A model generated the notes under the pieces. It was not told where the DNA came from. It saw nothing but the letters and a program-made list of their open reading frames with translations, and ran no database searches. Below, piece by piece: positions 62,288 to 64,000 of a stretch of DNA of 64,000 nucleotides. The DNA comes from Scatosoma sp045644545. GTDB lineage: Bacteria > Bacillota > Clostridia > Christensenellales > Borkfalkiaceae. Numbering within the stretch: position 1 is the stretch's first letter; each line of letters starts with the position of its first letter. The position numbers were made by a program, and so were the translations under genes. The stretch covers positions 3,503-67,502 of the forward strand of contig JAZRHC010000017.1 in NCBI GenBank assembly GCA_045644545.1. Reading direction: 5' to 3'.

Positions 62288-63097
62288 TTACTTTCCTAAA
62301 AGCTTACGAATCAATCTCACGATCAACCCAACCGTCAGCGACAAAAGCGAACAAGCAAGCGAGAACATAAGCCCGCCGATCAAATATCCCCCGCCGACGT
62401 TCATTCCTTCCACGAACCCGCCGTAAACGCTGTCGAACACGAATCCGAAAATCACGTTCAAAAGCACGATAATCACGATAATAAGCGGTAACGCGGTAAG
62501 CGAACCTTTAATGTCCGCGCCGCTCAAATTCTGGTGAATGGAAATACACATAGCCACGATAAAGAACACCCACCATTGCCAGCCGACCGTGATCGCCGAG
62601 AAGATGGAAATCGCTCCGTCCCAGAACACCCCGAGCATATCCCCGAGCAACCCCCACGAGAACCCGCCCGTCACGCTGTCGGTGAACGCCGAAAGGCTCG
62701 TCGTGAACTCCGAAAACGCCGTCGGCAACAACAAGCTCATCAAAAGGAACAACACCGCCGTGCCGCATACGATCGGCGCAACGCCGATAAAATAATTCCC
62801 GATAATGCACCAAATATTCTTGCGGTTATAAGAATGCGAAACGTAGCCGAGCGTGCCGTCCTCGTCGCCGATCTGGAACAGCTTGATATCCACGATCTTA
62901 TGAAAAAACACCAAACACATCGCCGCGTGCCCCAACTCGTGAATAGGCGTGCCGATCACGCCCGTAGCGTAGCACACGCCGCGACTGTTCCCAACGAGCC
63001 GATAGAAAAACCGATTGACGAGCGAAATCACGTACCCGATCAAATACACGCCTACGATAAACACCAAAATTTGCAACAAAATATTCGTCCAAACCAT
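62288..63097 (-). CDS. M50-like membrane metalloprotease
   Basis: A 269-residue multi-pass protein with a zinc motif HELGH (53-57) inside a membrane region after GVIGTPI. This arrangement resembles site-2-protease (M50) relatives. The partner Asp motif of S2P (NxxPxxxxDG) is not clearly seen, so catalysis is uncertain. About six hydrophobic segments follow. ATG at 63097 was chosen because AAGGGG precedes it; a longer frame overlaps the upstream gene's end without a ribosome site. Confidence 0.7.
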   Translation of the reverse strand: MVWTNILLQILVFIVGVYLIGYVISLVNRFFYRLVGNSRGVCYATGVIGTPIHELGHAAMCLVFFHKIVDIKLFQIGDEDGTLGYVSHSYNRKNIWCIIGNYFIGVAPIVCGTAVLFLLMSLLLPTAFSEFTTSLSAFTDSVTGGFSWGLLGDMLGVFWDGAISIFSAITVGWQWWVFFIVAMCISIHQNLSGADIKGSLTALPLIIVIIVLLNVIFGFVFDSVYGGFVEGMNVGGGYLIGGLMFSLACSLLSLTVGLIVRLIRKLLGK

Positions 63098-63110
63098 AAA
63101 TTTACCCCTT

Positions 63111-64000
63111 TTAGAGCCTATCCACAAGCTCTTTCTTTTTCTTTTCGTATTCCTCTTTCGTCAAAATGCCTTCCTCGTGAAGCTTATGCAGCTCCCTAAG
63201 CGCGTTCGCCGCCGAAAGAGTCGCGCAGCAACGCCTGTCGTGCTTTTGTTTAATCGCGTCAAGCCGTACCTGCTCCCGCCAAACCGCACCTTTTGCGTAT
63301 AGCTTTTTGAAAATAACACCGCGCTTGAACAAGATCAACAAAGTCGCCGCGATCCAAAGACAAATACTAAGCAGCTGCGAAGGCGTAAGGAAAAAGCCCG
63401 TACCGCCACGGCTGTCCGCACGGAAAAATTCCATAATGAAACGGAACACGCCGTAGGCAAAGCACCAAATTTCAAGATTATACTTCCCGAATTTTTTGCG
63501 CCCCGCAAGCATTACGATACAGATAATAAGCTCGAACACCGCTTCGAAAAGCTGCGTAGGCAAAACGGGTAAACTCCCCCCGTCCGCCGCGGGGAATTGA
63601 TTCGCCGCGCTACTTCCCTCGGGGAAGCTTACGCCGAAAATGCTGTCCGTCACTTGCCCGTAGCAACAGCCGCCGAAAAAACACCCCACTCGCCCAAGCG
63701 CGTGCGCCAACACGATCCCGGGCATCATAAGCGCGAAAAATTTCAGCGTTCTGCCCTTCGCTTCGGGCACGCATTTGTGAATGAGAAAAATCGCCGTCGG
63801 GAATCCGCCCGCAACGCTTCCAAGCCACGTGATTCCGCCCGCCGTGAGCTCGCCCGCTTCAATGGAAAAGAAAATCAAGTCGAATAACCACGCCGAAACG
63901 CCCATCGCGGCAAAGGAAACGATCGACACGAGAAACAGCCGAATACGGGTTTCCCGCGTGACCTTTTCAAAGCGCGTGAACGCAATATACGTCATAATCA
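63111..64000 (-). CDS. Lgt-like membrane protein with SHOCT tail (5' end outside window)
   Basis: At least 294 residues, with the frame open to the right edge, so the N-terminus is probably incomplete. The core HALGRVGCFFGGCCYG matches the Lgt signature region (HxxGRxGNFxNxE in typical enzymes) but has Cys-rich residues in place of Asn/Gly-Glu. Further Lgt-like helices and RPFAYGVFRF-like FAYGVFRFIMEFFR follow. The C-terminus LHKLHEEGILTKEEYEKKKKELV is a SHOCT domain. It may be a divergent lipid transferase; substrate unknown. Confidence 0.75.
   Translation of the reverse strand, partial: IMTYIAFTRFEKVTRETRIRLFLVSIVSFAAMGVSAWLFDLIFFSIEAGELTAGGITWLGSVAGGFPTAIFLIHKCVPEAKGRTLKFFALMMPGIVLAHALGRVGCFFGGCCYGQVTDSIFGVSFPEGSSAANQFPAADGGSLPVLPTQLFEAVFELIICIVMLAGRKKFGKYNLEIWCFAYGVFRFIMEFFRADSRGGTGFFLTPSQLLSICLWIAATLLILFKRGVIFKKLYAKGAVWREQVRLDAIKQKHDRRCCATLSAANALRELHKLHEEGILTKEEYEKKKKELVDRL

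Overview
The window looks like chromosomal DNA of an anaerobic, spore-forming-lineage Bacillota, most likely an uncultured gut Clostridia. The reasons are the complete spoIIAA-spoIIAB-sigF operon, pyruvate formate-lyase with its activase, a minimal SufB/SufC pair, meso-diaminopimelate dehydrogenase, the MEP-pathway ispDF fusion, Opp transport, and vegetative promoters very close to TTGACA-17-TATAAT. The exact order is a guess; I cannot place it further without searches.

Layout. 1-534 is the start of a MATE exporter running off the left edge. 600-7951 is a minus-strand housekeeping block: prs, pth, mfd and a large foldase-like lipoprotein with its own promoter. 7991-10790 holds tadA, an M14 carboxypeptidase, rlmH and a CPBP protease. 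10791-12352 is the sigma-F operon. 12474-12768 is a plus-strand tRNA pair (CAT anticodon, then Asp) between a strong promoter and a perfect terminator. 12785-15976 is a decaying area: a small membrane-protein gene split by an in-frame amber codon, DUF2207, a 5'-truncated lemA and a DUF378 protein. 16046-19402 is a MacB-like ABC exporter under a MarR regulator. 19558-22266 has two convergent M18 aminopeptidases. 22396-27180 carries the SufB/SufC pair, a YgjP-like metallopeptidase, galE and a CorC/HlyC protein. 27260-34624 is a five-gene opp operon with unusually large OppA and OppC plus a small membrane protein. 34688-37099 is metY-metA, an acetyl-homoserine route (MetA has Glu111 and Cys142).

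37100-38480 is AT-rich accessory DNA: a double-HTH repressor divergent from a DUF6809-like gene across a three-copy operator, a second XRE gene, and dispersed REP-like repeats. 38481-41931 has tcdA and a Ca2+ P-type ATPase. 41982-45625 is the pfl locus, in which the glycyl-radical domain of PFL is encoded by its own small gene. 45725-53853 is rpoBC, with a very acidic RpoB tail and a long leader. 53911-55280 is rqcP-ispDF. 55387-59365 contains a third XRE gene, YitT, ddh and purA. 59414-61589 has a NUDIX hydrolase and a DUF1846 protein. 61684-64000 contains a small membrane protein preceded by an elaborately structured terminator-bearing RNA, an M50-like membrane protease and an Lgt-like/SHOCT protein cut by the right edge.

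The best candidates for something undescribed are the structured leader RNA at 61981-62175 and the two-gene pyruvate formate-lyase at 42032-44380. Secondary points are the amber-interrupted gene (12785-13279), the truncated lemA (15254-15658), the repeated XRE-associated terminator sequence (38436-38474 and 55713-55753), and the three-site operator at 37654-37725. I saw no CRISPR array, insertion sequence, rRNA or prophage.
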